64,000 nt of DNA. Source: an uncultured Treponema sp. (GTDB lineage: Bacteria > Spirochaetota > Spirochaetia > Treponematales > Treponemataceae). The number at the start of each line of letters is the position of its first letter. The stretch's first letter is position 1. Of this stretch, positions 51,209 to 59,197 are shown piece by piece. The position numbers and the translations under genes were made by a program. The stretch lies in the NCBI GenBank assembly GCA_937894335.1, contig CALCRU010000025.1, positions 1 to 64,000 of the forward strand. Reading direction: 5' to 3'. The notes beneath the pieces are model-generated. The model did not search any database, was not told the origin of the DNA, and saw nothing but the letters and a program-made list of their open reading frames with translations.

Positions 51209-51456
51209 CAAAAGACGAACTGTTTGGTAAGGTGAAGGATCTTCTGGTATCTGAGTTTGAGATTGAAGAAAGCAAAATCACTCCCGAAGCAAATCTTGGA
51301 GACGACCTTGATCTCGACTCTATCGACTTTATTGATCTTGTTGTAAAGATGAAGGATTTCGTTCCCGGAAAAATCAATCCTGATATCTTCAAGACGGTAA
51401 AGACAATGCAGGATGTAGTTGATGTTCTTTACACTTATGTAGAGGGCGCAAACTAA
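51205..51456 (+). CDS. Acyl carrier protein, second of a pair
   Basis: An 83-residue carrier protein with the attachment site DDLDLDSIDFIDL, Ser39. DDLDLDSIDFIDL resembles ApeF-type carriers, while the region after the serine (VVKMKDFVPGKINPDIFKTVKTMQDVVDVLY) is distinct from the first copy. Two carriers in tandem are a hallmark of APE-type clusters. A phosphopantetheinyl transferase must act in trans because none is encoded in the operon. Confidence 0.9.
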   Translation: MTKDELFGKVKDLLVSEFEIEESKITPEANLGDDLDLDSIDFIDLVVKMKDFVPGKINPDIFKTVKTMQDVVDVLYTYVEGAN

Positions 51457-51475
51457 ATCTTGGACGGATGCCAGA

Positions 51476-53854
51476 ATGAAGAAGGTTTTTAAAATAGCGT
51501 TCTCCATTTTGGCTGTTCTTTATCCTGTACTCGTATTTACCCTGCTGGTGGTTTTAAAGCTGCCTGTCAGGGTTTTGTCTTTATGTGTCATGGTGCTTGC
51601 CTTTACTTTTTTTATAAGCGCAGGCGGACTGGCACTTGCAAAAGACGGGCGTAAGATAAGTTTGTCAACTGTAAGGCCCTTTGTGCTTTCTGCACTTCTT
51701 GTGGCATCTTCTATTGTCTGCTTTCTTACAAATCAGGCTGTGTTCCTAAAACTGTATTCTGTTGCGGTAAGCGCTGTAATGCTTGTCATGTTTGCAAGCA
51801 CGCTGATTTTTGAGCCCACAATTATTTTTAGGTTTGCCGTTCTTACGGATAAAAGTATTCTTGGTTCCGTAAAGCAAAAAAGGGTAGAGGCTTACTGTCG
51901 CAAGGTATGCATTGCATGGTGCGTGTTTTTTGTCCTTAACGGAGCCGTTGCCCTGTACACTGCTTTTTGGACTAGCGACACAGTGTGGTCTGTTTACAAC
52001 GGCGGCATTTCCTATGTTCTTATGGGGCTTATGTTCGCCGTGGAGTGGTGCGTTAGGAGGAGTGTAAACAAAAGAATGCCAGAAGTTCATACGATTACAT
52101 CATTTAAAGCCGATTCTCGAAAAGACGATTATGTTCTCTGCTACGAGGAAACTAGAAAAAGCGGTGTCTATAAAACCTGGTACGATTTCTTGTGTGACAC
52201 TGCTCGCGTAAGAAATGTTATTAAGTCTCGCACTGCAGATGACTGGATTATTCACTGCGAAGACTACTGGAATTTTTTGGTAACATTTGTTGCCCTGCTT
52301 CAGTGCGGAAAAATTGTTCACCTTACCCAGAACATTGCAGACTCGTACATAAAGGAAATAAAATCTGATGGAATGGAATTTCTTACTGACCAGAAAGTGC
52401 CTGATTTTTTTTGTGCCCTAAGTGTGGAAGAAATTCTTGCAAGTCCGCTCCCTTCAGAAAAAGAAATAAGGACTGCCCCTGCAATAGACGCAGAAAAGAC
52501 AGACATTATTATGTATACATCGGGCAGTACGGGTAAGCCCAAACGAGTTCATCAGCGCATGAAGGAATTTGAAACAGACAACGCCTTTATTATTTCAAAA
52601 TGGGGCGATGAATTTGTTAGCCGTTCCCTTGTTACCACTGTAAGCCAGCATCACATCTACGGATTTTTGTTCGGCATATCACTGCCTTTTGCACTGGGCG
52701 TTCCCTTTAGAAGAAAGCGCATTACCCTGCCAGAAGAATTTGAAACCCTTACCGACGACCGCTACATGATTATTGCAACTCCTGCTTTTTTAAAGCGCAC
52801 TGTAGAAGTGTTTGCCGACTCAAAACTTCCTCTTGACCGCTGCTTTATCTTTACCAGTGGAGGAGCCGTTAGTCCCGAACTTTCTAAAAGCGTAACCAGT
52901 GTGTTTGGCTTCTGTCCTCTTGAAGTTTACGGCTCAACCGAAACTAGTGGCATTGCATACAGGCAGCAGACTGTAAACGGATTAAAGTGGACCCCTTTTG
53001 ACAATGCAAAAATTTGGAAGGGTGATGACGAATGTCTTAGGATTATTTCTCCATACATCAAGGACCCTGAAGGATTTGCCACTGCAGACAGAGTTGAAAT
53101 TTATGAAGACGGAACATTCCTCTTAAAGGGACGTGCAGATTCCGTAGTAAAAATAGAAGAAAAAAGAATTTCCCTTCCCGAAGTTGAAAACCGCATTCTA
53201 GAAACTGGACTTGTTTCAGATGTAAAGGTTATTGCTCTTGAAGACAGAAGGCAGTATCTTGCGGCTGCGGTGGAACTTAATAAGAAGGGCAGGGATAAAT
53301 TTGCAGGAGAGAAAAAACTTGCCGTAAACCGTTGGTTCTCTGAATTCCTTACCCAGTATTTTGAACCTGTGGTAATTCCAAAGAAGTGGCGGTTTGTAGA
53401 TAAAATACCTGTTGATGTTCAGGGTAAAAAACATAAAGTAGAAATAGAAGCGCTTTTTAAATCCACGGAGGATACCATGCAGGAAAACCAGCACTCAATC
53501 GAAAACGAAACTGTTGTCTCTAAGTCTGATGACGCCGTTACTCTTAAGTTTACGGTTCCGTCTTCATGTGATTTTTATGACGGACACTTTCCTGAATTCA
53601 AGCTGCTTCCAGCTGTAGGTCAGTTTGAAATCGTAACCCGTTTTTCAAAGAAATACTTTAACACCCAAAGGTTTGTTCCTTCTGCTCGCCGCATGAAATT
53701 TTCTGCACCTGTTGTGCCTGAGTCAGTGGTGATTCTGGAACTTTCCTATAACCGTCCAAAGCAGACTGTAACATTTGTAATGTATGCCGACGGAAATCGG
53801 GAAAAAGAATTTTCTTCAGGAACATTTTCGGTACTGCCGGAGGAGAATGCGTAA
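51476..53854 (+). CDS. Fusion: membrane protein, acyl/aryl-AMP ligase and thioester dehydratase (ApeG-ApeH-ApeI-like)
   Basis: A 792-residue three-part protein. Residues 1 to about 200 hold about six membrane helices, resembling the ApeG-type membrane protein. Residues about 230-640 are an AMP-dependent acid ligase: YTSGSTGKPK at 347-356, YGSTETSG from 485 and the later KGRADSVVKIEEKRISLPEVE. Residues about 690-785 are a hotdog dehydratase with DFYDGHFPE, catalytic His704. In described APE clusters these are separate proteins. Inside the gene GGAGG lies 5 nt before in-frame ATG 53477 (Met668), so the dehydratase may also be made alone. The ligase should load the starter onto a carrier protein. 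Its own start lacks a clear ribosome binding site. Confidence 0.88.
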   Translation: MKKVFKIAFSILAVLYPVLVFTLLVVLKLPVRVLSLCVMVLAFTFFISAGGLALAKDGRKISLSTVRPFVLSALLVASSIVCFLTNQAVFLKLYSVAVSAVMLVMFASTLIFEPTIIFRFAVLTDKSILGSVKQKRVEAYCRKVCIAWCVFFVLNGAVALYTAFWTSDTVWSVYNGGISYVLMGLMFAVEWCVRRSVNKRMPEVHTITSFKADSRKDDYVLCYEETRKSGVYKTWYDFLCDTARVRNVIKSRTADDWIIHCEDYWNFLVTFVALLQCGKIVHLTQNIADSYIKEIKSDGMEFLTDQKVPDFFCALSVEEILASPLPSEKEIRTAPAIDAEKTDIIMYTSGSTGKPKRVHQRMKEFETDNAFIISKWGDEFVSRSLVTTVSQHHIYGFLFGISLPFALGVPFRRKRITLPEEFETLTDDRYMIIATPAFLKRTVEVFADSKLPLDRCFIFTSGGAVSPELSKSVTSVFGFCPLEVYGSTETSGIAYRQQTVNGLKWTPFDNAKIWKGDDECLRIISPYIKDPEGFATADRVEIYEDGTFLLKGRADSVVKIEEKRISLPEVENRILETGLVSDVKVIALEDRRQYLAAAVELNKKGRDKFAGEKKLAVNRWFSEFLTQYFEPVVIPKKWRFVDKIPVDVQGKKHKVEIEALFKSTEDTMQENQHSIENETVVSKSDDAVTLKFTVPSSCDFYDGHFPEFKLLPAVGQFEIVTRFSKKYFNTQRFVPSARRMKFSAPVVPESVVILELSYNRPKQTVTFVMYADGNREKEFSSGTFSVLPEENA
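53467..53479 (+). promoter_or_regulatory. Internal Shine-Dalgarno and start codon within the fusion gene
   Basis: GGAGG (53467-53471), a 5-nt spacer and an in-frame ATG at 53477. This would give a free dehydratase domain of 125 residues. The spacing is ideal and better than that of the gene's own start. Confidence 0.55.
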
Positions 53855-53856
53855 CT

Positions 53857-54624
53857 ATGCGTGCCGGGTTTATAATTCCCGTTTACAATCATGGTTCTAC
53901 GCTTAAAGATGTTCTTGCTTCGGTCCTGCAGTACAGGCTACCAGTAATAATTGTTGACGATGGTAACGATAGTGCAAATGCCACACTTATAGACGAGGCT
54001 GCCCAGAGTTTTTCTTCATCAGGTCTTGTGTATGTGGTAAGAAGACCCAAAAACGGAGGCAAGGGACTGGCCATGCGAGACGGCGTTCTGTATGCCCTTT
54101 CTCTTTCTCTTACCCACGCCTTTCAGGTTGACGCTGACGGTCAGCACGACATTTCTGCATGCGGCACTTTTTTAAATGCAGCAGAATCTGAACCTGAGGC
54201 ACTCATAAGTGGCATTCCGGTCTACGATGAATCCGTTCCCCTAAAAAGAAAAAGGGGAAGAAAAATCTCAACCGCATGGGTACATGTTGCAACCTTGGAC
54301 AAAAACATAAGCGATGCCCTTTGCGGATTTAGAATCTATCCACTGGCGGCTTACAAAAAAGTTCTTGATTCTCATGCCTTTATAGACAGCAGAATGGGTT
54401 ACGATGCCGACATTCTTGTTCACCTCAAATGGGAGGGGGTGGCAATAAGGGAGCTTCCTGTTCGTGTTTCCTATCCCAAGGACGGAGTTTCAAATTTTCG
54501 CATGGTAGGTGACAACATTCGCATTTCGTTAATGTTTGCTCGCCTTACTCTTGGCATGATTGTGCGCCTTCCCCTGTTTGCACTGCGAGCCATAAGGCGT
54601 AGGACTGGTAAGTCAAATGGTTAG
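53857..54624 (+). CDS. Family 2 glycosyltransferase (ApeJ-like, N-terminal half)
   Basis: A 255-residue GT-A glycosyltransferase. It starts AGFIIPVYNHGSTLKDVLASVL, has IIVDDGNDSANATL and RPKNGGKGLAMRDGV, and the metal motif is DADGQHD with Asp92 and Asp94. The C-terminal part has MGYDADILVHLKWEG. It resembles dolichol-phosphate-mannose-synthase-type enzymes found in APE clusters. In E. coli the equivalent is fused to an acyltransferase (as I recall); here the two are separate, overlapping genes. Confidence 0.85.
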   Translation: MRAGFIIPVYNHGSTLKDVLASVLQYRLPVIIVDDGNDSANATLIDEAAQSFSSSGLVYVVRRPKNGGKGLAMRDGVLYALSLSLTHAFQVDADGQHDISACGTFLNAAESEPEALISGIPVYDESVPLKRKRGRKISTAWVHVATLDKNISDALCGFRIYPLAAYKKVLDSHAFIDSRMGYDADILVHLKWEGVAIRELPVRVSYPKDGVSNFRMVGDNIRISLMFARLTLGMIVRLPLFALRAIRRRTGKSNG

Positions 54625-55558
54625 GTCGGAACAAAAGGAAGTCATTAAGACAGGCTTACCCGTTAGGCTTCTTGTTTTTCTTGTAAAGTTTTTTCCTCCT
54701 GTACTTGTCTTTGCAGTTGCTTTTCTGATTGCATTCTTTTACTGGTTGGGGGCTTTTAGGCAGAGGTCTTTTATCAGGGAGTTTCAGAAAAATGTGCGCA
54801 ACTGTGGCGGCGATATAAAGCGCATTAATACTTTTAAAACGATTTTTTCTTTTGCCCTTTCTCTTGTAGAAAAAACAAAAAGTTGGGTGTATGCCGAAAA
54901 AAATCCTGTTCCCGTTTCATTCTGCAATGATGACATACAATCTCTTTCAAAATCTCTTGCAGAAAAAAAAGGTGCAGTTCTTGTAATGAATCACCTGGGC
55001 AACATGGACTTAATACGATCGCTGGCAGTTTACGGAAACGCAAATTCTTCTCCAATTACAGTTACCGCCATAAGGGAACTAAAGGCTACATCCGCATTTG
55101 ACTACACCATTAATTCTGTTAACGGCAACATGCTCATGCACGCACTTGATGCAGACAACATTGGCATGGAAACTCTTGAGCTTTTGTTGGAGCGGATAGA
55201 CTCTGGCGGACTTGTGGTTATTGCAGGCGACCGTTCTTCCCGTTCCACTCCCGACAGAAATGTTACTCTAACATTCATGAAAAAGAATGCAGTATTTCCC
55301 ACTGGCTGTTACGCGGTAGCTTCTCTTTTGCAGGCTGACATTTACTACATGACCGCCGTAAGGGAAAAAACTCTTATGGTACATCCTAAGTACAATATAT
55401 TTGTAAAGAAATCTTCCGTAGAGTTGCGCTGTCCTAAAAAGTTAAGGGAGGAACGCTATGTCAAATGTGCGGAAGAATTTGCACTTTTTTTAGAAAATTA
55501 CGCAAAAATGTATCCTTTTCAGTGGTATAATTTTTTTACTTTCTGGGAGGGAAAATGA
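54617..55558 (+). CDS. LpxL/HtrB-like lipid acyltransferase (ApeJ-like, C-terminal half)
   Basis: A 313-residue membrane-associated acyltransferase. One membrane helix lies at about residues 17-40 (LLVFLVKFFPPVLVFAVAFLIAFFYWLG). The family HxxxxD motif is NHLGNMD with His126 and Asp131, followed by VVIAGDRSS, in the position of the second acyltransferase motif. It may move the polyene acyl group from carrier protein to a lipid or sugar. It overlaps the glycosyltransferase gene by 8 nt and the following one by ATGA. Confidence 0.85.
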   Translation: MVRSEQKEVIKTGLPVRLLVFLVKFFPPVLVFAVAFLIAFFYWLGAFRQRSFIREFQKNVRNCGGDIKRINTFKTIFSFALSLVEKTKSWVYAEKNPVPVSFCNDDIQSLSKSLAEKKGAVLVMNHLGNMDLIRSLAVYGNANSSPITVTAIRELKATSAFDYTINSVNGNMLMHALDADNIGMETLELLLERIDSGGLVVIAGDRSSRSTPDRNVTLTFMKKNAVFPTGCYAVASLLQADIYYMTAVREKTLMVHPKYNIFVKKSSVELRCPKKLREERYVKCAEEFALFLENYAKMYPFQWYNFFTFWEGK

Positions 55559-55587
55559 TAAGGAACTTATTTGAAGAGGTGAATAAA

Positions 55588-56226
55588 ATGAAAATTTTTC
55601 GCAAAATGATTCTTGCTTCCGTTCTTGCCCTTACCGCATTTACATTCAGTGCGGTCGCAAAAGAAGTTACTGTTGACGATGTGTGCGCTTCCCTTACAAA
55701 GCATGCCGTTACCACAGGAAACTTTGTGCAGGAGAAAAAATCCGCTTCCATAAAGAGGCCACTTAAAAGTTACGGAACTTACATCTTTACAAAAGACGGA
55801 ATTGTATGGAATACCACAAAGCCCTTTAAGACGACAATGGTAATTACTCCCACCAGTATTGTGCAGACTCAGGCCGATGGAACAAGTTCTGTAATAGATA
55901 GTTCCACCAGTCAGATTTTTGGCACTATTGCAGAAATGTTTTCTGCTCTCTTTGGTGGAAACCGTGCCGCATTGGAAAAACACTTTGAAATAAAGACAGT
56001 AAACGACGCTTCTGGCTGGAAGTTGATTCTTACTCCGAAAGATGCTACCATAGCCTCTGCCATGAAACAGTTTACCCTTGCTGGAACTGCAAACGGCAAT
56101 ACTGTTCAGCTTGAGTCGCTGCTTATTGAAGAGTCGGGAACTGATTCAATCCTGTATACATTCAGCGACCAGGTTTACAAAGAGACTTTGACTAATGAAG
56201 AGAAGGCTTACTTTACCTCAAAGTAA
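55588..56226 (+). CDS. LolA-like periplasmic carrier (ApeL-like)
   Basis: A 212-residue exported protein with the signal peptide MKIFRKMILASVLALTAFTFSAVA. The mature part has the LolA look: VTTGNFVQEKKSASIKRPLKSYGTYIFTKDGIVWNTTKPFKTTMVITPTSI, in line with the FxQ.k.....RP..S.G.f.f....l.W....P pattern. It probably ferries the lipid product across the periplasm. I chose ATG 55588 with GAGGTG; an ATG at 55555 overlaps the previous stop but would displace the signal peptide. Confidence 0.82.
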   Translation: MKIFRKMILASVLALTAFTFSAVAKEVTVDDVCASLTKHAVTTGNFVQEKKSASIKRPLKSYGTYIFTKDGIVWNTTKPFKTTMVITPTSIVQTQADGTSSVIDSSTSQIFGTIAEMFSALFGGNRAALEKHFEIKTVNDASGWKLILTPKDATIASAMKQFTLAGTANGNTVQLESLLIEESGTDSILYTFSDQVYKETLTNEEKAYFTSK

Positions 56227-58543
56227 CAAGTTTTATATTTGGCTTTATGTCCTGTTCCACTGTGCGGCGATTCTTCCTTTTTTAATTTCGCTAGCGGTGG
56301 GACGGGGCCTTAATGTTGACGCCGACCTGTTCAACATGCTTCCCCGTTCAACAGAAGACAGGGCAATTGCTCTTTCTGACGAACTGCTTACAAAAAAAAA
56401 TAGTCCTGCTTTTTTTATTCTTGTTTCCCATGAAGATTTTGAAACCGCAAAGTCTGTTGCCCAAACTGTTTATGGTAGCTTAAAAGATAGTCCAAAATTT
56501 TCTTCGCTTACACTTTACAGTGACACTTCTGTTTCTTCAGACATTTCTAATTTTATTCACCAATATCGATGGAATCTTCTTTCTGCTAGTGATGTGGAAG
56601 AACTTTCTACGGAAGAGGAAAGAAAGCAATTTGCAAACAATGCCCTTGCCTCGGCATATGGAGCTTTTACAGTAGCCTCTCTTGACCGTCTAGAGGAAGA
56701 CCCTTTTCTTTTGGACGAAGTTGCCCTGCGGCATTTTCTTTCTTCTGTTCAGAATGGTGGTACAGCCATGTCTGCAAAGGACGGACTTCTTGCCTCTCTG
56801 TACGAAGGCAGATGGTATATAATGATTCAGGGTGCCCTTAGCAGAGAAGGGGAAGCACTTGCAAGTTCTTCAAATGGAATCTCCCTCATTTACAGCATAT
56901 GCAGCCCTCTTGAAAAAGATGGTGTCCGTTTTGTGTATTCGGGAACTCCTTTTCACAGCCACGAAAGTTCTACCTCGGCACAAAAGGAAATTACGCTCAT
57001 TTCTGTTCTGTCCTTTTCTGCCGTTATCATAATGCTCATTTTTGTGTTTAGGTCTCCTGTTCCGCTTTTTGCTTCCCTTGCTTCAATTTTAATTTCTATT
57101 GCAGCAGGGGTTTCTGCCACTCATTTTGTTTTTGGAAAACTTCATGTGCTTACCCTTGTGTTTGGAACTTCCCTTATAGGAAGCTGCATAGACTACAGCC
57201 TGCACTATTTTGTAAACTGGAAAGGGAATGCTCTTCTTAAAAACGGCGCACAAATCCGCTCACACCTTGTGCGGGGTCTAACACTTTCTCTTGTGTCTAC
57301 AGAAATATGCTACGGCGCGCTTATGTTTGCTCCCTTTGCCCTCCTTAAACAGATGGCACTTTTTTCCATGACTGGCATAATGAGTTCCTTCCTTACCGTT
57401 CTGTGTGTCTATCCCCTTTGTAAACTGCCGCCTCAGTCTGCAAGAACTCTTCCCTTGCTTAAGTTTTACCGCCCTCCTTCACTTGCAAAAAAAAATCCAA
57501 AGCTTGGTGTCTTTATAAGTCTTGCACTTCTTTTGCTTTGTGGAACTGCAATGTTTTTCTGCCATGACCATGTGCGTGTCCTAAATGACATTAGGGGACT
57601 CTATGTTATGAAAGGGTGCCTTGCCCAAGATACGGTGCTTTCCAATCAGGTGATCCGGTATTCCCCCAGTTCGTGGTTTGTGGTTTCCGGTAACAGTGAG
57701 CAGGAAGTTTTAGAAAAGGAAGAAGAAGTGTGTGCCGGCCTTTTAAAACTAAAGGAAGAAAATGCAGTGGGAGGATTTGCCGCAAGTTCACTTTTTATTC
57801 CCTCTATAAAGACTCAGAAAAAATCCTACGATGCGGTCTCTTTGCTCTTGCCCCTTGCCCAAGTTCAGTACGAGATGTTGGGCTACGACGAAAAAAGTTT
57901 TACGGTCTTCAAAGATGAATACGAGGGGGCAAAAGAAAAATTTCTTACTCCCGGAGCAGAACTTCCCCATAGCCTTTCTCTGCTCACCGATTCTCTGTGG
58001 ATTGGCGAAAGTGACGGACGCTACTATTCGGTTATAATGCCTACTTCCATTGCCGACGAAAATGCCTGCCGTTCTCTTGCAGAACAGTTTGCAGGAGTCT
58101 ATTTTCAGAATAAAAGTGCGGACATAGGACACAGCCTTGACCAACTTACAAAAATAATCCTGCTCATGTTTTTCATTGCGTTCATTTTGATTACTTTTGT
58201 CCTAAAATTCTTCTACCGCTGGAGGCAGACTGCAAAAATTGCTTCCATTCCCATTCTAAGCATTGCCGTCATAGTTGCAGTTTTTGCTCTCTCTGGAAAG
58301 TATTTGGAATTCTTTGGTGTTACTGGAATGATTCTTGTCTTCGGACTTGGACTGGACTATGTTATCTACATGACGGAAAATTCTGGACAGGATAAACTTG
58401 AACCCTTTGCAATCCTCCTTTCCTTTTTAACTACTGCCCTTTCTTTTGGAGCCCTTGCCTTAAGTTCCTTTGTTCCAGTTCACACATTGGGGCTTTCCAT
58501 TTTTCTTGGACTAGTTACCGCCTTTGCCGCAACTCTTTTTTAG
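56195..58543 (+). CDS. MMPL/RND-type lipid exporter (ApeM-like)
   Basis: A 782-residue transporter of the RND superfamily. An N-terminal helix (FYIWLYVLFHCAAILPFLISLAVG) leads to a large periplasmic domain of about 220 residues. A block of five or six helices (ITLISVLSFSAVIIMLIFVF and onward, with GTSLIGSCIDYSLHYF) follows, then the second periplasmic domain and the second helix block with VFGLGLDYVIYMTENS. Both blocks carry the Asp-Tyr motif (IDYSLHYF, LDYVIYM) of proton-driven MMPL pumps. It overlaps the LolA-like gene by 32 nt. It should move the finished lipid out of the inner membrane. Confidence 0.88.
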   Translation: MKRRLTLPQSNKFYIWLYVLFHCAAILPFLISLAVGRGLNVDADLFNMLPRSTEDRAIALSDELLTKKNSPAFFILVSHEDFETAKSVAQTVYGSLKDSPKFSSLTLYSDTSVSSDISNFIHQYRWNLLSASDVEELSTEEERKQFANNALASAYGAFTVASLDRLEEDPFLLDEVALRHFLSSVQNGGTAMSAKDGLLASLYEGRWYIMIQGALSREGEALASSSNGISLIYSICSPLEKDGVRFVYSGTPFHSHESSTSAQKEITLISVLSFSAVIIMLIFVFRSPVPLFASLASILISIAAGVSATHFVFGKLHVLTLVFGTSLIGSCIDYSLHYFVNWKGNALLKNGAQIRSHLVRGLTLSLVSTEICYGALMFAPFALLKQMALFSMTGIMSSFLTVLCVYPLCKLPPQSARTLPLLKFYRPPSLAKKNPKLGVFISLALLLLCGTAMFFCHDHVRVLNDIRGLYVMKGCLAQDTVLSNQVIRYSPSSWFVVSGNSEQEVLEKEEEVCAGLLKLKEENAVGGFAASSLFIPSIKTQKKSYDAVSLLLPLAQVQYEMLGYDEKSFTVFKDEYEGAKEKFLTPGAELPHSLSLLTDSLWIGESDGRYYSVIMPTSIADENACRSLAEQFAGVYFQNKSADIGHSLDQLTKIILLMFFIAFILITFVLKFFYRWRQTAKIASIPILSIAVIVAVFALSGKYLEFFGVTGMILVFGLGLDYVIYMTENSGQDKLEPFAILLSFLTTALSFGALALSSFVPVHTLGLSIFLGLVTAFAATLF

Positions 58544-58560
58544 TGTTTAAGCCTGCGAGT

Positions 58561-58589
58561 TTGACAAATGCATGGTAGTCCATTATAAT
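58561..58589 (+). promoter_or_regulatory. Perfect-consensus promoter inside the polyene-type operon, predicted leaderless
   Basis: TTGACA (58561-58566), exactly 17 bp, TATAAT (58584-58589): both hexamers match consensus. ATG 58598 follows 8 nt later. TGAGGAA in between could act as a very short-range ribosome binding site. Confidence 0.8.
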
Positions 58590-58597
58590 TGAGGAAT

Positions 58598-59197
58598 ATG
58601 CTTCATCCTGTAAAACATACATCTGTAAAGGTTCTCTTTCTTGGTCTGCTTCTACTGGGGCTACTGTCTTCATGTGCAAGCACCAAGGGAGCCTATGTTT
58701 CCAAGTACAAGGTGTTTGTTACCAATACAAAAAGGGTGAGTCTCCTTCCCACTAGGTGCATGGACGGCAGTATGGATTCGCTCATGCTTTTTAACGGATC
58801 TTTTGGCGACACAAAGTTTTCTATGCAGGCCTATATTTATTCTGATGATGCAGAAATGGAAGTGGTACTGCTTAACGAATTTGGTGCTGGTATGGGAACT
58901 CTTTTCTATGCTGATGATTCTGTAGAACTGGACTCGGCACTATTTCCTTCTTCCCTTAAGCCTGAATACATTGTAGCTGATTTTCAGAATGCCTTTTATG
59001 ACGCACAGGCCCTCAAGTCTAACTACGAGTCAAACGGACTTTCCTTTACAGTTGCAGTAGATTCCCAAGGAAGAGAACTTAGACAAATCCTTAACAAGGG
59101 AACTGTAATAGAATCCATAGAAAAATTTGGCGGAGTTACAACAATAACAAACAGGCTCCGCGGATACACATACATCCTTACAGAGGCAGAAGAATGA
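58598..59197 (+). CDS. Outer-membrane lipoprotein, DUF3261-like
   Basis: A 199-residue lipoprotein with the lipobox LLSSC near residue 25. The body has LLPTRCMDGSMDSLMLFNGSFGDTKFSMQAYIYSDDAEMEVVLLNEFGAGMGTLFYADDSVEL and YIVADFQNAFYDAQAL. This resembles the DUF3261 lipoproteins found in APE clusters between the exporter and the ketosynthase. It may help place the product in the outer membrane (inference). It is the first gene after the internal promoter and overlaps the ketosynthase by ATGA. Confidence 0.78.
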   Translation: MLHPVKHTSVKVLFLGLLLLGLLSSCASTKGAYVSKYKVFVTNTKRVSLLPTRCMDGSMDSLMLFNGSFGDTKFSMQAYIYSDDAEMEVVLLNEFGAGMGTLFYADDSVELDSALFPSSLKPEYIVADFQNAFYDAQALKSNYESNGLSFTVAVDSQGRELRQILNKGTVIESIEKFGGVTTITNRLRGYTYILTEAEE

